Positions 10,247 through 22,529 are shown, counted from the first letter of the stretch. The stretch: DNA of 64,000 nucleotides from Hyphodiscus hymeniophilus (GCA_016508695.1 VNKQ01000015.1:1116001-1180000); one strand, 5' to 3'. Program-made: numbers and translations. The notes: generated from the letters alone by a model not told the origin.

Positions 10247-11524
10247 ATGCACCAAAAGTTCAACTTCACAACCGCAGCCATGGCCGCTGCGTTGGAAGAG
10301 ACACCGGTTACATACGAGGATTTGGTGGATATTGAGCAGGCTTTTGATGATGCTGAGACGGATATCAGTGAGTGCATCCTCCGTGTCGCGTGCTTCCGGC
10401 CATTTGGAATTGGGCGCTGGCAACGCCGCGCATTATCGTATCAGATCAGATCGTCGGGTTTGGGCATGCGACACAAGATGTTCTATCCAACGACAGCAGC
10501 ACGTTTCTCACGCCTCAATCGGAATGGCGCAAACACAACTGCTCTACGAAAAGATGTGCTAATGATATGACATACAGTCCGATACCAGGCTTCACGTTTA
10601 TCAGACCTCTACGCATTACGCCACAAGACTGTCTCTCAGATCCCCAATTTCTGGCCTCTAGTGCTCGAGCAAGCACCCCCAGACATCGACCAATACATTC
10701 AACCTTCCGATTCCGCCGTCCTCCTCTCCGCTCTTACCAACCTCGATGTCACGCATTTCGACATACCCAATCCAGACGGCGATCCCCGCTCTGTTTCCAT
10801 CAAGTTTGAGTTCTCGACGAACGAATATTTCGAAGACAAGGTTCTAGAGAAGAAATTTTGGTATCGGAGGGGTAGGAATGGATGGTCAGGATTGGTCTCC
10901 GAACCCGTGAAGATACAATGGAAGAAAGACAGAGATCTGACTGGTGGATTGCTTGATATGGTCTGTGATGCCTGGGCTGTCTCTCGAACCGGTCCAAAAA
11001 CTGTTGAACTGAGCCCGGAGCAACTGATTTTGAAGAAGAAAATTGACAGCACTGGCATGGGGGGACTAAGTTTCTTCGCATGGTTCGGCTTCATTGGACG
11101 ACACGTATCTGCGGACGAGTCGAAAAAAGCTGTCGAGAGCGAGAGGGAGAGGAGGAAGGGCCGGGCGCTGATGAAGGATGTGCGCACAATCGACGCGACG
11201 GATGAGCTCGAAGAAGAAGAGGATGATGTGGGTATGAGTCTTGAGATCTTCCCCGATGGCGGAGATCTTGCAGTTTCAATCACGGAGGACTTGTGGCCGA
11301 GCGCTATCAGCTATTTCAGTGAGTGCCTCTCCCACTGCCATCGTGTGGCTTGCTAATCAGTCTCTCCAAAAGCTCAAGCTCAAGAACAAGATGCTCTCTC
11401 CGACGACGATTTTGAGTCTGATGATGACGAAAATGCGGATTCTGACCGTGCAGGCGGCGACTCGGAAGAAGATGCTTCGCAGGCAAACTCATCCCGGCCG
11501 GTGAAGAAACTGCGTACCTCATGA
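10247..11524 (+). CDS. NAP-family histone chaperone (Vps75/SET-like)
   Basis: Exons are 10247..10367, 10578..11318 and 11373..11524, giving 337 aa from the first ATG. A second in-frame ATG at 10280 gives MAAALEE and may be the real start. The N-terminal helix (DLVDIEQAFDDAE) and the block KTVSQIPNFWPLVLEQ are hallmark NAP/SET-family sequence. The earmuff region with KFWYRR and the acidic C-terminal tail (DDDFESDDDE) follow. The tail ends with a basic patch KKLR. Family role: a nuclear chaperone for H3-H4 that in yeast (Vps75) partners the acetyltransferase Rtt109. Intron 1 is 210 bp and intron 2 is 54 bp, both in phase. Confidence 0.88.
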
Positions 11525-12846
11525 ATTCGGCACGGCATTGGAAAATTAGCGTAATGGTGTACGCTTTTGACAGCCTTTCGCTTCGACAGAGCCGAAAGGC
11601 CTGGTAGAGCATCAGGGTATGGAAAAAGTATGGCTGTACAGTTTGATTTGGTGTCTTGGGGCGTTGGGGGAAAGCAAGGATGGGAAATGCTGGATCCGCA
11701 AGTGACATACTCGACCTTCTGGATGGAGCGGAGCCGCAGTTCTATTGTACGTTATGCAGCACAGGTACAACAGTATCGCTCACACATCATCATTCCACGT
11801 CTTCCTTCTCCTCCGACTCACAACCTCGACTTCAGCGAATCCGGTCAACCTCCCAGATTCTGACCAGAACACAAGCTATCGAAGGCAAGCCTACCTAGCC
11901 TCCTGAGAAGCTCGCATCACGGCGCTGTCAGTCTGCAGCCTCAGCTGCAAGTTCGAGAAGCTTGAATACTATAACAGCATGCTGCTTTGATAAATCACCA
12001 GGATATCGGGGAAACGCCAGCCGTCGGGGATATTTTGAGGTTTTCGGTTTCAGTTTCAACAACTTGTAAAAGTCTTAGCTGCGCATCCCTTCTACGTCCC
12101 CCAGGTAGTTCCTACCACGAGAGAGCTGTAATCAAAGTAAGATTGTTTTTGAGATCTTGTGGTACAATACCTATAGCGCGTTGAATCCAATCGTCTCCCG
12201 TGCGTGTATGTTAGAACGATGTATTGGATATTGCGTCGACAAGTTCCGATGCTAGCAATGGATGGCCAGTCGTCTTTGTGTACGGGCGAGATTGATTCGA
12301 TATCCGTAGGTTCAGTAGGGTGGCGTTTCCGTAGCCAGCACTATGACAAGGGCCAAATAGTAGATGAGTTAGAGTTACTCTTGAAAGCATGCCTGGTCGT
12401 TTCAACCTCAAAACAGTGACACCTGTCAATGACTTCACCTCCATTTCCGCTCTGTCTCACATTTACCTGGTTTAGAAAGCAAGATCTATTGAACCAAAGT
12501 GTTGGTAATCTTAGCTATGTGAATACTGATCCAAGTCCAGAATCCAATCCTGGCAGCGATTCCTTTTCTGAGACTAGAGCCTTCGGCCCTAGGTGGTTTG
12601 AAAGCTACGCCGTGTGATGAGGGACGAGGATTCGAGAGCGTTGGTCGGAAGATAATCATGAATATGTATGTGTATTGAAATAAGTGGGAAGCACGATGAG
12701 GCCTGGGGAAAGGGAACAATGGATCGAGAGATCGAGTCAGCTCTAGCACTTCTACTCAAGTGATCGGGTAGTGCACTGACATTGACATTGAAACTTTTGC
12801 GGGAATGCATATAGTCCGCCTCTTAGTTTCGAGCAGATATCAGAAA
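11525..12846. other. 1.3 kb intergenic region
   Basis: Only short open frames without family features occur here. It lies between the 3' end of the chaperone gene and the 3' end of the broken esterase. No repeat or RNA gene is recognised. Confidence 0.5.
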
Positions 12847-15192
12847 TTAGATGCCAACGCTGTTAACGAATCGCCACCTCTCGTTCACCCACTGCAACTG
12901 AGCTGCTCGATAATCATCAGCCTCAACATGCAAGTTCAGCACGTTCTGCAACGTCGCGTTATAGACGAAGTTCTTCGTCTGCTGCTCGGTATAGGCCGGC
13001 CACTGGGGAATCCAACTAACATCATGCGCATTTGGGTTACCGACAGCTGCGAATGCTAGCCAGTGTACTTGCATAGCGTAACTTACATTACGCATAGCTG
13101 GGACAATGGGGATGGGGATGCTGATGGGATACTGCTGGGGATAGTCTTCGGGTATTCCAAGGGAAAAGGTGACTAGGAAGTATCTCGGAGTCAGCATTGC
13201 TTCTTCTAGAGGAAGAGGAGGGTTCAAGAGCGCATTTCTGTCTCGAAACTTTGAGATGACCCCGAACGAGAAAAGAATCATTGGAAGATCACTCACGATC
13301 AGCACCGTGCTCTGCGAAGCCGACTCCAAGACCCGGAGTGAGGACCAGCGGGGTCCGACTAGGGTCTGTGTCCCATCGGTATGAGTAGACACTTCTCCCG
13401 GTCGGTTCGGTCCATTTTTGAGCAGTAAGTCTCCTGCCTCTATGCATGACAGCGTCATTGACAAAGCCATAGAATTGACGGGTTTGGTTGCCAGAAGTTA
13501 TGTTTACGGTGGCTGTGAGGGCTGGCCAGTCCAGAGTCATTGGCTCTGAATAGGGTGGGTATTGCGCATCTTCAGGCCAGAAGGCCAACGCCTCGGCAGC
13601 CATGGAGTCGTTGAATTCAAGTACTGGTGTGAGGATGTAGGTGAAGAAAGCAGTATCGGGAGCGTCTACCTGGCCACCGATGGGTAGGGCCATACCATCA
13701 TCGGTGGTACAACCAAGGAGCATATCAACTGGCGCGACCAGAGGAGGATTGTGAGTGAATGCAAAGTTCGGGTCGTTACGAACAACGTCGTCATCTATCA
13801 TGATCGTAAATGAAGGCCAGAGTGTAGTCAAAGTTTCATTTTAAGCGCCTCAAAAGGCACTGCAGTAAGTCAGAACAGTGATCGGTATGTGCAGGAGAAG
13901 CTGAAACTTACGATCCCGTAGACATTGCAGTGAGTCAATTGCATAATGGCAGCCGGTTGAGTTGGTGATGTCGTTGTAGACCGTCCACCCCTCAAGTCAG
14001 CAAGCAAAAGATTTGAATCCCTCGGTGAGTCTAAGAGTATGAGAGCGGCTCGACAGATGGACAAGAAAGAGTGCTGCTCTGGAGAGGGCTCCAAAGCTCC
14101 GATTTCCCACCAAGAGAACAGAAATCTGGATGCGGCTAAGCATACCTGGGCAGTGATCAGACTTCCATGTGCAGCGAACGAAGTTCCCGAAGCCATTATG
14201 ACTCTCTCGAAGAGTCCGCCGTTGTCTCCGCCATACGCCAGTATAAGCGCCCCTATGCTGAAGGCACCAGCACTTTCACCCCACTGGAAACATTGGGGAG
14301 TCAGCCATTTCCCATTCAAGAGTGTCTCAGTAACAAATCCAGTAGGCGAAAAAGACAACAGTCGAAGTCAGGGGGCTTCGGTTCATAAAGCCGATTGTCC
14401 TTACGATTGCGACGTTGTCTGGGTCCCCGCCAAAGCCAGCGATGTTCTCTTTAAGCCATTCAAGAGCCTTCCACTGATCGCGGAGACCGATGTTAGTCGC
14501 TCCTTGTGATTGTGTTTCGATGCTATAAAGCCAGCCCATGGCGCTCAAACGGTAATTGATTGAAACCAAGATGACTGGCCTGTGAATCTTCATCGATGTT
14601 TCGACAATGTAAGTGGTGTTCATTTTGGGATCGTTGATACTACCTTGGGTAAACTATGAACTCGTCAGCTCATGGCTTTACTGAGAGTTTGAGATGGGCT
14701 CTGAGTTTCGAAGAGCCCTGAGGAGGATGGAAGCCCTCGTCGCAAGTCTCGATCACCGCGGCCTCTTCAGCTCCAGAGCTTTCCCGTAGAAGACAACAAA
14801 TATGTATGGGAATAAGACGTACACCCCTACCATAAATCCAAACTATCACGGGGAGCTTGGTGCCAAGCTTGAGCCCTGCGGGTCGAAATACGGTGAGACA
14901 GGCAGTCTTCGCTGGTGTCGAGCCCCATTTGGTTGTTGGTGCCAAATCCGACACATGATGGAGCCTTCGTGACGGCCTCTCGATTTCCTTTCCATGTTTC
15001 GGTCAAGGACTGGGCAGCATCGAATCGAGGGGCTTTCGCAAAAGGGATGCCATAGAAATCTTCAGTATCAAATTGGTTCTGCCATATTCCGACATAGGTT
15101 CCGTTCAGCGTTTTGGCAGTTGGAAGGGAGCTTGAATTGGCGCAATGGACAAGCAAGGGTCCAAAGTAGAGAAATAGAGATGAAGGGAACAT
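12847..15192 (-). pseudogene. Secreted type-B carboxylesterase/lipase, apparently frameshifted twice
   Basis: The alpha/beta-hydrolase carboxylesterase family is clear: signal peptide (MFPSSLFLYFGPLLVHCANS), SEDCL block, VIVWIYG, NYRLSAMGW, the GESAG nucleophile elbow, and a C-terminal PQWPAYTEQ block. Introns that restore phase are 14654..14822, 14284..14404, 13991..14145, one near 13862..13916, and one near 13170..13296. Two breaks remain that no intron can repair. At about 14918 the frame slips between SEDCL and LTVFRPAG. At about 13835, in a short A-run, the frame slips between PFEAL and NETLTTLWP. The oxyanion segment reads YGRG where the family has YGGG. Both slips could also be assembly errors. 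If real, the product stops before the nucleophile serine. Confidence 0.8.
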
Positions 15193-16995
15193 GATGATGC
15201 AAACATAGCTTGGAAGCTTGTGGCCTTGTTTAACGTCATTCGATATATGATTCCTCTTATATTCTTTTCAATGCTTCCGATTGAGGAATCTAGATTGTTA
15301 TACGCCGGCAACAGCATGTTTTCTCCAGTCCAGCCAATCTAGCTGTTCCGTAGCATAAGCAATCAGTCCTGTTGGAAGCGCCGTGTACTGCGAATTGTTC
15401 AAATAGAATTGTCCACTTTCCTCGCACATTCCAGTTGAGCCGCCGTATTTTGAGTCGCATTGGGCTGCTTCTGTCTATTTTGGGGACTATGATTCGCTGT
15501 CGCGTGTTTTCGTCAATCGACGCCGCAAAAGCGACGAAACTGGAGTGCGATGCCTCGTCGAAGCTGGACCGATTCGAAGTCATGCTTACCAGAATCATCG
15601 CATACGTTGTGTTGGAATACACATCGCGTAGAGCTCGAAAGGGTAAATAGAGCTATTGCTATGGACGGATGAAGATACGGTGAAATTGATCCGATTGGGG
15701 CGACTGAAGGGGATTGTTCCTGAATACAACGAAACTAGTACGAAATCAACGGAACAGCTTCCGAGGAATATCAATTGGCTCGCGGAGAGGAAGAAGGTAG
15801 AAGACTCGACAAAGTATTGCCAGGGGATATTTTGAAAACACGGACAGATATGCGAATGTGGGGGTATTGGGAAACAAAGGTGGGAGGCGGAGATGGGGAA
15901 AGGATTCAACACCACTTTGACAGTCTGATCGAACAGAATTCCGATCAGGTCCACCCTATCGTCGTTCTTTATGGTGTGGCCATACTCTACTATTGTGTTC
16001 AATTTTTCTCTCAATTGCCAGCGAAGCTATTGTAATCTGCTTCACTTGAAGCAGTTCGCACCGAAAAGAACTCGGAAACGTGACTTATCACCGCGCGAGT
16101 CAACAGTCTTATCAACCTGTTCGGTCCGGAGAAGTTGTTAAAATCTTGTGACAGAAACATACCGGCCAAGTCGTTGTCTTCCTTGCCCGCGTGTGGCTCT
16201 GAGAACGCCAACACAACACGGCCGCAGAGACTTGTTTTATTAGCGCTCTGGCTCAGGGCTGCCTTCTTCAATGCCGGGGATTTTCAAAGCAAGCCGACAT
16301 GTGCCGACCCGGCGCTGTGTCTTGACTTTCAGCCCAAGAAGTATCCAGAGTCATGTCTCCATCGCTCTCCCATATCGTTGGGTCAAGAGTCTAATGCTTC
16401 CCCTCAAGACGAGATATCGAGGGCGGATAAAATCTCATGCCTCTGGCCGATATATCCCTCCATACTCGAGTGAACCAGTGACTCGGGCCGTGCGTTGACA
16501 CCCCACAGTGCCGTCTCTGTGCGGGGTCGACGCCAACAATACAGTAATGCCACCTCACTGCTATCTTTGCCCCTATTATTGGCAATATTGGAGGTGGCCA
16601 TGCGGGGACTCTTCCCCCAACCCCGTCTCGCTTGTCGGCGTTTGGAGGGCAGAAGTGGAAAGGGGCGTCCGCCGAGACGATCCCCCTCAGCCCACCGACT
16701 CTTTGATCGCAATGGATGAAGATTCTGCCGTCGAATCTCGTCCTCAACAGCAAGGGAAACACAAATCAGCTCTTATGGCTCCTCTTGGCTCGCTCCACAT
16801 AGCGATACTGGGGGAAATCAATCTGCCCCAAAACCCCAGATTCTTCCCTCATAAGAGCGACATCTTCATGCCCTAAATCATATCAAGTTCTTTCATCACA
16901 ATTTTATCTATAACTTATTGTCACTCACTCCTCGGTCCCCGGTAAGCAGAATTTTATCTCTGCTGGGGATTTCAGACGCAGAATAAGATTTCACG
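15193..16995. other. 1.8 kb intergenic region including the permease promoter
   Basis: No gene is supported. The last 500 bp upstream of the permease carries six matches to the CreA carbon-repressor consensus SYGGRG. The rest holds only short open frames lacking family features. Confidence 0.5.
16501..16968 (+). promoter_or_regulatory. Cluster of CreA-type (SYGGRG) motifs upstream of the permease
   Basis: Matches are CCCCAC 16501-16506 and CCCCGG 16937-16942 (reverse orientation), and GCGGGG 16521-16526, GCGGGG 16602-16607, CTGGGG 16808-16813 and CTGGGG 16963-16968 (forward). About two would be expected by chance in this length, so the cluster is suggestive of carbon catabolite repression. 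Binding is inferred, not shown. Confidence 0.4.
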
Positions 16996-18736
16996 ATGGG
17001 TCTCCTGGCGATACTCGACAAAGTGGAGGATAGGCCTACGCCTCCCTCCGTCTACAACTGGAGAGTCTATGCCTGCGGTGCCGTTGCTGGTTCGGCTGCC
17101 ATTATGATTGGCTATGACAGCGCCTTTATTGGAACAACACTTGCTCTTCCATCTTTCAAGGACGAATTTCACTTCGAGGAACTAGGGACCAAGGCAGTCA
17201 ACCTCCTCAATGCCAATATCGTGTCATGTTATCAAGCGGGAGCCTTCTGGGGCGCTCTCGCAGCCTACGTCGCAGCCTACTATCTCGGAAGATCGAGAGG
17301 TCTCGCTGTCTTCAGTGCCATCTTCGTGGTGGGCGCTGCTATGATGTTGGGTGCCAACGGTGCCAGAGGTCTTGGCCTTATATATGGTGGACGTGTCCTT
17401 GCTGGTTTCGGTGTCGGTGGATGCTCTAATCTGGCACCTATCTATATTGCTGAGATCTCGCCTCCAGCTATTCGCGGACGGCTTGTTTGCATGTTTGAAT
17501 TGGGTTGGCAGATAGGTGGACTGGTCGGCTTCTGGATCAACGTGAGCCCAATCCGTTTCAATTACGATGAAGACATGCATGACTGACAGCTCGTGAAGTA
17601 TGGAGTGTCAACAACTATGGCACCATCCCATGAACAGTGGTTGATCCCGTTTGCCATCCAACTGATTCCTTCAGCACTGCTCTGCGTGGGCAGCTTCTGG
17701 CTTCATGAGACGCCTCGCTGGTTGATGTCCAAAGGACAGAGGGAGAAGGCAATCAAGAATCTCTGCTGGATTCGTCAATTGCCCGAGGACGACATCTACA
17801 TCAAGGAGGAAGTTTACGCTATGGATCACAACATCGAGCTCCAAGAAGCTGCTGGTGGCCAAGGCTTTTGGCAACCATTTAAGCTTCTGGCAAGAAGCCG
17901 AAAGATTCAATGGAGATTCTTCCTCGGAGGTATGTTGTTCTTTTGGCAGAACGCGTCCGGTATCAATGCCATCAACTACTATTCGCCAACGGTCTTCAAG
18001 AGTCTTGGTATCGTCGGTACAAACACTGGCTTGTTCACTACCGGCCTCTTTGGCGTCGTTAAGACTTGCGGTACAATCATCTATCTTCTCTTTCTTATTG
18101 ATCAAGTTGGACGAAGAAGGCTGTTGATGATTGGATCTGTTGGTGGCTCCCTCTGCATGTGGTACGTGGGTGCGTACATCAAGATCGCTCAGCCTGCCAA
18201 GCACCCAACAGCCAAGCTTCCTCCGTCTGGTGTCTCGGCCGTCTTCTTCTTTTACCTCTGGACTGTAAGCATCTCTTCATTCGCTCACCAAACATTTACT
18301 AATCTGTCAGGCCTTCTACACTCCCACTTGGAACCCAACCCCATGGGTCATCAACTCCGAGATCTTTGACCAAAACGTACGAACTCTCGCTCAAGGCTCA
18401 GCCGCAGCAAACAACTGGTTTTGGAACTTCCTTATCTCCCGCTTCACGCCCCAGATGTTCCAAACCATGGGCTACGGCGTGTACTTTTTCTTCGCCGCTC
18501 TGATGATCTGGGGTGCCGCTTTCGTCTACTTCCTGGTCCCTGAGACCAAAAACATCCCACTCGAAGGCATCGACCGTCTATTCGATCGCCGCCTCACGGC
18601 GCACAAGGCCCACAAGGTTGTCTGGGCGGAGTTGCAACAAGAGGAGGAGGCTCTGCGTATTGGTCTTACGTCTGGATTGGAAAAGGAAGGCGCTCTTGAG
18701 ACGACTACTCATGTTGAGAACTCTGATAAGGTCTAG
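16996..18736 (+). CDS. MFS quinate/sugar permease (QutD-like)
   Basis: Exons are 16996..17541, 17599..18264 and 18311..18736, all in phase, giving 545 aa. It is a plasma-membrane proton-coupled transporter of the MFS sugar-porter family with about 12 membrane segments. Signatures include GRSRGLAVFSA after TM2-3, GRVLAGFGVGGCSNLAPIY, the PESPRWL-equivalent ETPRWLMSKG, the QNASGINAINYYSP block in TM7, DQVGRRRLL, and the C-terminal VPETKNIPLEGIDRLF. The N-terminal PPSVYNWRVY and WNPTPWVINSEIF are most like fungal quinate permeases, so quinate or another aromatic acid is the favoured substrate; a hexose or other polyol cannot be excluded. No other quinate-pathway gene is adjacent. Confidence 0.9.
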
Positions 18737-19440
18737 GGATCAGGGATTGGAGAAGGGTTTTCGTTCGTTCCAATGTCTGTAACTTTTTAATGGCGAACAA
18801 TGGACTATGAACATATCAACCTTGAGGTCTACCTGAAATTGTGATTTCCTATCATTGCTCGGCTCTTTGCAGGTGTCCTGTGCGTTTCTGTAAGTGACAA
18901 ACATAACGATCTCATGAAGCTTCATGTCCCCCATCCGCATCGATCTACCTCTGACCCAAGAATTCCAAGACTCTCCATTATCATGCAATATGTCCCCGGG
19001 TCCAGACAGTACCATGGCGTGTAGATCATAAAATGAAACGACCTCGAGATGGAATCCTCGAGGTCGAGATTAACGACAGATCAAATCCTTCTCAGAACAT
19101 ATATATAACCTTCCAATAACATAACGCCAAAGGTCGGTCAATTCACCGTCGCGTGCCACTTTGGAGATCAAGCAGCGTGATGGGTTGATGCTCATATCGA
19201 AGGAAAAGAGGATTATGCGACCTCGAAAATTTGAGGTGGGAACGATGTGAAGGTCACGTGTAAACTAGAATGAATTGGGGATCGTGTCTTTTGAAACTCG
19301 GGATATTTCATTGGATGATACACATGCAGCTCTTTGCCGAGGGAATGCCGGGTAGAATCGACGACGACAACATCTCAAACCCTCAGCTCGACATCGTCAA
19401 TTTTCAGTAGAGCGATAGGAGAACAATCCCATCAATCATC
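18737..19440. other. Intergenic region with a perfect hairpin
   Basis: It contains the 3' flank of the permease, a perfect 10-bp inverted repeat at 19039-19066, and the promoter of sdhC. No gene is supported. Confidence 0.5.
19039..19066. repeat. Perfect inverted repeat, 10-bp arms, 8-bp loop
   Basis: Arms CGACCTCGAG and CTCGAGGTCG match exactly. It lies about 300 bp after the permease stop and 375 bp before the sdhC start. It could be a 3'-end hairpin or a palindromic protein-binding site. Confidence 0.75.
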
Positions 19441-20145
19441 ATGTTGGCACAAAGAGCAACCCAGCAGTCGCTGCGACGACGTACGTTTCTTCACTCATCG
19501 TCTGCCACCAGCAGCTGAGATCATCCCACCTCGAGCATCACGTTCAACAGCTAACCGGCTCAACAGTCGCAGCCAGCAAGCCCTCAATGATCTCGCAGAT
19601 GACCATGAACAAGTTCGCCGCTCCAGCAGTGGGCTCCGCCATGCAGATTCGGTACATTCTCTCCCAATCCCCCTTCACAGACACATCAACTGACACCCGA
19701 CAGCCCAGCAGGAACAGCGAAAATAACCCCCGCCGACTCCTACGAAATCCTCGTCGCCCAGCGCAAACTACGCCCTGTCGCGCCCCATCTAACAATCTAC
19801 GAACCTCAAATTCCCTGGATAATGTCCGGGCTGAACCGCGTCACCGGTGTCACCTTATCCGGCGGGATGTACATTTTCGGAGCCGCATATCTCGTCTCGC
19901 CTTTGTTCGGCTGGCATATGGACTCTGCGACCATGGCAGCTGCGTTTGGGTCTCTGCCAGCACTGGTGAAAGGGGGGCTAAAGTTTGTGGTTGCCATGCC
20001 GTTCACCTACCATTCCTTTAACGGGCTGAGACATTTGGCATGGGATTTTGCGATCGGCTTCAAGAATATCAATGTGGTCAAGACGGGGTGGACGGTTGTT
20101 GGTGTTAGTATTGCCAGTGCGTTGGGATTGGCCATCTTCGTATAA
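19441..20145 (+). CDS. sdhC: Succinate dehydrogenase cytochrome b560 subunit (SdhC/Sdh3)
   Basis: Exons are 19441..19480, 19567..19651 and 19704..20145, giving 188 aa. It is a membrane-anchor subunit of mitochondrial complex II that binds heme b and ubiquinone and is the target of SDHI fungicides. The N-terminus is a basic mitochondrial presequence (MLAQRATQQSLRR). The family block around HLTIYEPQIPWIMSGLNRVTG starts near residue 70. Three membrane segments follow. The conserved TYHSFNGLRHLAWD carries H145, the expected axial heme ligand, and H152; both are intact. Two small introns near the 5' end are typical of this gene in ascomycetes. Confidence 0.95.
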
Positions 20146-20427
20146 AGAATGGAAACGGGGAAAGGGGAAGAATTGGAGAAGGGAAGATGGATTAAGAAGG
20201 GATGAGAGGTTACAGTCACAATTGTGGAATACTGGAGTATTGGGACGCATGAACGGAAGGTCTTATGCCAGAGAAGAGTCCTGATCGGCTACAGAACTGT
20301 GCTTTGTGGACTCCAAGCCTCATCTCATAAAGTTGCCTCGCTCATTTGTCGTTGCATTTTATAAAGTCTATGATATATTGTTATCAAGTTTGTCTTCTTG
20401 CCAAGTGGAGCCACGCCTGCAAAGGAT

Positions 20428-22529
20428 CTACATCTCAAAACATCGCTCGGCATCAAATGGCGTCGGGTATTTACGAAGTTTCTCTACGTCCACTTTCCCC
20501 TCGGTGCCCCGCTGATTGGCGAACTGAGAAGTCAGAGTCAGCAAAGCTTAAAAGCATATTATCTCAAGTTCAAATGGACTTACCATTCGAACATCGCCTG
20601 CCATAAAATCATTGCACACGTGCGTGTGTCCGAAGACCCAAACATCGCCTTTGCCCAGCCCTTTAAGTACGTGGTTTTCTTGCTTGGGACGCAAAATATC
20701 CGACATGTAGAAGTCGTTGTAGTTGTAGACGGAGCACCCGAAGATCGTTGGGGGGTGATGCGTTATGACCAGAATTCTCCTTTCTGCGCCATCCTTCTCG
20801 GTGTTTCGAATCTTGATTACTTCCGTCTCCTATTGCTCCGGATCAAAAGTCAGTATTGCTCAATAAAGTACAATGGGGTGTTTGAGACGGGTTCCGAGGA
20901 GTTTTCACTCTCAAATCCTCGCCAAGACACCCGAAATGCTCTTAAGATATATGACATGGAAGTCTCCGCCCGTGAAACCACTTACCAGCCAGGCAAGAGA
21001 TTTTTTGAATCGCTCGTTATGCGCAACTTCGGTGTTCTGCTTGATAGATTCCATGTCTTTCATGCGAGTGCTAGGATTGGCAAACAAGCTCCACTAAGCC
21101 AGCAAGTCAGTGACTGCATTGAATAATGTACTTCTAGAAGTGTGACTCCCAATATACATACCAGGGTAGCACCCAGAATGGTAATCTTTTCACCTGTCCC
21201 GTCGTCCAGCTCAAATCTGTTATTCTCCAAGACTACCAATTTGCCGCCCATCTCGCGCCTATCTGCCCAAGTTCGAACCTTTCGCAGGAGCGCTTCGTGT
21301 GTTCCACCTGTCCCACCCCATTTGAACTCATTATTTCCACAAACGTAGAAAACCTTCACGAAATCTCCACAAGTCCGTGCCAGCCAGTCGATGAAAATCT
21401 TCCCCTCCTGAATGTTACCGATATCTCCAGCTAGAATCAGGTATTCGGCTCGTGGCGGTATCTTGAAGCTCGCGTAGTCGTTGTTTCTTTTCCGTTCCAG
21501 ATGCAGGTCGGATACACACTGGAACTTGACCTTTGCTCGCGCTTTAGGCGCCGCCTGTTTCAAGGCCTCGATATCTTTCGCGGCTTGGGTACGTTTCCTC
21601 TCAGCCTCTCTGCTGTCTCTGTCGACTTTGTCTTTGGCGATTTGTTCTTGCTTTGTTCGCTGCTCTTCGGCTCGCTTTCGTTGTGCTTCAACGGCTTTCC
21701 TCCTCTCGGCCCTGTCTATGGTGGCTTGTCTAATTTTTTGATCAGTTTCCTCTTTTTCTCGCCTGATCTTTGCTGCTCTATTCTTTTCATCTTGCAATCG
21801 CTTCTCCTCAGCCTCTGCTGCCTTCTCTTGCTCTTTCTCTTCTTCCGCCTTTCTCCTCTCGTCTCCTTTCCGCTTCCGGTCCGCTTCTTGTTTTCCTTGC
21901 TTGATCCTTGCCGCTTCATTCTTCTCGTCTTGCAATCGCTTCCGCTTATCCTCCGCAGCCCTCTCTTGATCTACCTTCTCTCCAGCTTTCTTCCTTCTCG
22001 TAGTTTCCAATTTCTGCTCAGTTTCTTCCTTGTCCTCCTCAAACTTTCGCTTGGCTCTGGCCTTATTTACAGCTATTCTCTTGTTGGCGATCTTTCGATT
22101 GCTCTCAAGTTTAGTTTCTGCTGCTTCCTTTACCTCCTCCAGCTTCTTCCATTCACGCAGATGATGGTTCAGCCCATCTTCCGCCTCCTTGACCGCTATA
22201 GACATCCAGGCCTCCTGCCAGAATCCTTCTTCTCGAACCTGCTTGAAGTCCCTTAATGCTTGTTCAGAATGCGCAATCGCCTCGAGCGACGGAGCTTCGA
22301 GCCATATCAATGACGTTAGAGCCGGAGCTCTGATGTATGCATGTCTTGAATTCGAAAGTTTCCTCGTTAAATCCGTGAAGATTTCTCTCTGGCCGGCTCG
22401 ATCTGCAGTATATGCATCGAGACCTCGCTTGTACTCTCTATACTCTGCAATCCAGGGTGTCGAAAGTCGGGCCTTTTTGCGCTTTGGCTCTGCCTCCGAA
22501 GAATCTGATGCGCGGCGTTTATCTGCCAT
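20428..22529 (-). CDS. Coiled-coil metallophosphoesterase (calcineurin-like)
   Basis: Exons on the minus strand are 22529..21162, 21093..20986, 20829..20584 and 20523..20428, all phase 0, giving 605 aa. Residues 1-25 carry a likely bipartite nuclear signal (KRKKAR). Residues of about 120-330 form a Lys/Glu/Arg-rich coiled coil with a 46-residue internal duplication. From residue 335 a calcineurin-like phosphoesterase domain follows: VSDLHLE (D341, H343), LAGDIGN (D369), VCGNNE (398-401), VITHHPPT (H516, H517), VFGHTH (H560, H562). The fourth motif is normally GNHE; here the histidine is Asn400. The domain resembles fungal Ser/Thr-phosphatase-like metallophosphoesterases; the substrate is unknown. 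The final exons give FANQRG, which matches the usual fold ending. It is convergent with sdhC, 282 bp apart. Confidence 0.87.

Noticed and set aside
10699..11283. Minus-strand frame of 194 codons with poly-Ser
   Set aside because: Antisense shadow of the histone chaperone exon, which has clear family motifs on the plus strand.
15595..16014. 139-codon minus-strand frame with hydrophobic stretches
   Set aside because: No signal peptide at the start, no recognisable domain, and no supporting splice or promoter pattern.
21501..22256. Long plus-strand open frame rich in Leu/Phe/Ser
   Set aside because: It is the antisense of the charged coiled-coil region of the metallophosphoesterase; composition is explained by the complement of Lys/Glu/Arg codons.
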